Assembly (NCBI GenBank): GCA_913062745.1
Contig: CAJXXJ010000228.1
Location: 1-6,542, forward strand
From: an uncultured Phaeodactylibacter sp.
GTDB lineage: Bacteria > Bacteroidota > Bacteroidia > Chitinophagales > Saprospiraceae
Direction of reading: 5' to 3'
Length of the DNA: 6,542 bases
Positions 4,798 to 6,542 of this stretch are shown piece after piece; the stretch's first letter is position 1, and each line of letters starts with the position of its first letter. A program made the translations under genes and the position numbers. The notes below the pieces were generated by a model. The model made no database searches. It was not told the DNA's origin and was given only the letters and a program-made list of their open reading frames with translations.

Positions 4798-6542
4798 CCC
4801 GTTATCTTCCATATCAAAGTCCACGCTGTCTCCGGCCTGTAGCTTGTCTTTTTGCGGGCTGGCCGGCTTGGCCGCTTCTTCCCCTTCGTCTTTGCCGGGT
4901 ATCTCCTTGACGGACATCAGGCGCTGATCGCTCACCTTATTGCCCACGGCGCGCCAGCCCTTTACGTCTATGAATTCGGCAATGTGCAGCTCTTCGTCTA
5001 CCTTCTTGCTGCCGTCCTTGATTTTATAGGTGATGGCCGGGTTCGGCTTGAGGGAAGCAAACAGCAGCTTGCTCTTTTTATGCTCGGTAATGAAGGTAAA
5101 CCGCTGATCTGTGCTCGTCGTCTCCACCAGGAACCGCTTGGCGACGCTCCAGCCACGCTCGCCTTCGTAGTAGACTGCGTTGATGACCTGATCGGGGTCG
5201 AACTTGCCAATATGGATGATCTCCGTGGGCGTAAACTTCTTATTCAGGTCCAGGTCTACTACTTCGTAGCTGCCGTCCTTATAGATCAGGAAAATCTGAT
5301 CGCCGGTATCAAAATCGCCGAGGAAAATGCCGCGTTCGTCAGTATTGATGCGGCCGCTTACCTCGTCCATCCATACTTTGATGGCTCCCAGCGTTGACTT
5401 GCCGGCCTCCTTCAGGCTTACTTTGCGTACCGGGTATTTGGTCACGGTATTACCCTTTGACCCCCGCCCCTTGATATCAAGCTCGGCAAAGTCAAAATCA
5501 AAAACCTTTTTGCGCGCCCGGCTGCCCTGCGTGAGCTGCACCGTCACCACTTCTGCCTCACCGTTCGGGTTGGCGCTGAAGTAAAGCATTTTCGAGCCCT
5601 TCTCGCCGGTCGTCATATCGTACTCCCGGTCGCGGGTGATCGATTTGACGTTAAAACGCTTGGCGAAGGTGCGGCCCGTTTTGCCATCGATGTACATCAT
5701 ATTGTAAGTGGTCCGGTCGTCCCCCTTGTTCCACACATCTACGTGTATGATGTCTTTGCCCACGAAGACCTTGTCGTCGATACGGGATACCTGAAACTGC
5801 CCATCCTTACGGAAAACGATAATATCGTCAATATCCGAGCAGTCGCAGACAAACTCTTCTTTCTTCATGCCGGTGCCGATGAAACCGTCCTTCCGGTTTA
5901 CGTACAGTTTGGCATTTTTAGCTACCACATCGGATGCAGCGATCGTATCAAAGGTGGTAATTTTGGTACGGCGCTCCCGCCCTTTGCCATGTTTATTCAG
6001 CAAGTCTTCAAAGTAGGCGATAGCGTAGTCCACCAGATTATCGAGGTGGTGCTGCACTTCTTTCAGCTCTTCCTCCAGCTTCGCCATCAGTTCATCGGCT
6101 TTGAAGGAATTGTATTTGGAAATGCGCTTGATCTTGATTTCCGTAAGGCGCACCAGGTCCTCCTCGGTGATGTCGCGCATCAGCAGCAGGCGGCCGTCCC
6201 CCTTCTTCGCTTTTTCACCGGGTACCCGTACGTATTTGCGCAGGCCGCTGTCCACCGCTTCCAGCACTTCTTCCCAGGTTTCGCACTGTTCGATATCGCG
6301 GTAGATGCGCTTTTCGATGAAGAGCTTTTCCAGGCTGGCGAAATGCCATTTTTCCTGGAGTTCCTTTAATTTGATCTCCAGCTCCAGTTGAAGCAGTTTC
6401 CGCGTGTTTTCCGTGCAGACCTTGAGGATGTCGAGGACCGACAAAAAGTGGGGCTGGTCTTCAACGATTACGCAAGCATTGGGCGAAATAGAAACCTCAC
6501 AATTGGTGAATGCATAGAGCGCATCAATGGTCACTTCGGGAG
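4780..6542 (-). CDS. parC: DNA topoisomerase IV subunit A (ParC), C-terminal part (runs off the right edge)
   Basis: Topoisomerase IV unlinks daughter chromosomes and relaxes supercoils; ParC is the DNA-cleaving subunit and works with ParE. The reading frame is open to the edge and begins in mid-protein (PEVTIDALYAFTNCEVSISPN), so the winged-helix domain and catalytic tyrosine lie outside. Numbering from the GTG at 6534, which is an internal valine and not the start, the visible 584 residues hold the end of the tower domain, a Glu/Lys/Leu-rich coiled-coil stretch (about 146-182), a hinge (GRERRTKITTFDTIAA, 185-200) and a beta-pinwheel C-terminal domain (about 203-545). The C-terminal domain has no canonical QRRGGKG GyrA box; KGRGSKGN (355-362) and KGWRAVGN (525-532) sit where degenerate boxes would be, which favours ParC over GyrA. 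The tail is linker-like and acidic, ending DMEDNGQGKMF. It converges on the TetR gene. Confidence 0.9.
   Translation of the reverse strand, partial: PEVTIDALYAFTNCEVSISPNACVIVEDQPHFLSVLDILKVCTENTRKLLQLELEIKLKELQEKWHFASLEKLFIEKRIYRDIEQCETWEEVLEAVDSGLRKYVRVPGEKAKKGDGRLLLMRDITEEDLVRLTEIKIKRISKYNSFKADELMAKLEEELKEVQHHLDNLVDYAIAYFEDLLNKHGKGRERRTKITTFDTIAASDVVAKNAKLYVNRKDGFIGTGMKKEEFVCDCSDIDDIIVFRKDGQFQVSRIDDKVFVGKDIIHVDVWNKGDDRTTYNMMYIDGKTGRTFAKRFNVKSITRDREYDMTTGEKGSKMLYFSANPNGEAEVVTVQLTQGSRARKKVFDFDFAELDIKGRGSKGNTVTKYPVRKVSLKEAGKSTLGAIKVWMDEVSGRINTDERGIFLGDFDTGDQIFLIYKDGSYEVVDLDLNKKFTPTEIIHIGKFDPDQVINAVYYEGERGWSVAKRFLVETTSTDQRFTFITEHKKSKLLFASLKPNPAITYKIKDGSKKVDEELHIAEFIDVKGWRAVGNKVSDQRLMSVKEIPGKDEGEEAAKPASPQKDKLQAGDSVDFDMEDNGQGKMF

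Noticed and set aside
4852..5397. Plus-strand open frame of 181 codons opposite parC
   Set aside because: Antisense of conserved ParC sequence, with a composition expected of a shadow frame.
5449..5472. KGRGSKGN as a functional GyrA box, making this GyrA
   Set aside because: It lacks the QRRGGKG core needed for DNA wrapping by gyrase; the domain fits a ParC-type C-terminus better.
5743..6369. Plus-strand open frame of 208 codons opposite parC, Phe/His/Gln-rich
   Set aside because: Phe/Gln/Leu-rich translation is what antisense of Glu/Lys/Leu-rich coiled-coil codons gives; no independent evidence of a gene.
6532..6534. GTG as the real start of the topoisomerase subunit
   Set aside because: The frame is open upstream to the window edge and the residues before it (PE) continue the ParC domain; it is an internal valine.

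Overview
The window looks like ordinary chromosome from a moderately GC-rich member of the Bacteroidota, probably of the Saprospiria (Lewinella/Phaeodactylibacter-like). This is inferred from the style of the proteins: a topoisomerase IV A subunit without a canonical GyrA box, the opening of a DEAD-box helicase, a TetR regulator with the TEASVYRYFENKH motif, and mostly weak Shine-Dalgarno sequences. No sequence search was possible, so the genus is a guess.

Layout from left to right. The left edge (1-115, minus strand) holds the first 38 codons of a DEAD-box RNA helicase. It starts with TTG and has the Q motif in view. A divergent intergenic region (116-314) carries a probable promoter for the helicase and a small inverted repeat. 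Next comes an unrecognised plus-strand protein of about 174 residues (315-839), followed by a complete AIM24/TIGR00266-family protein (937-1740). A 347-base gap (1741-2087) has no gene but contains several inverted repeats. After it come a SulP-family anion transporter with a STAS domain (2088-4031) and, 36 bases further on, a TetR-family regulator (4068-4760), probably in the same transcript. The right third is the minus-strand C-terminal part of ParC (topoisomerase IV subunit A), whose 5' part lies beyond base 6542. ParC and the TetR gene converge with 19 bases between stop codons, inside a nested hairpin.

The only likely functional unit is the transporter plus regulator: SulP moves an inorganic anion (sulfate or bicarbonate; the sequence does not decide) and the TetR protein may control it. 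The helicase, the AIM24 protein and ParC are housekeeping or conserved genes with no evident link to that pair. I see no mobile element, CRISPR array, tRNA, rRNA, toxin-antitoxin pair or defence system. The points most worth a second look are the hairpin-rich leader of the transporter, an acidic insertion of about 85 residues inside the SulP membrane domain, the tandemly duplicated ParC C-terminal domain, and the orphan protein at 315-839.
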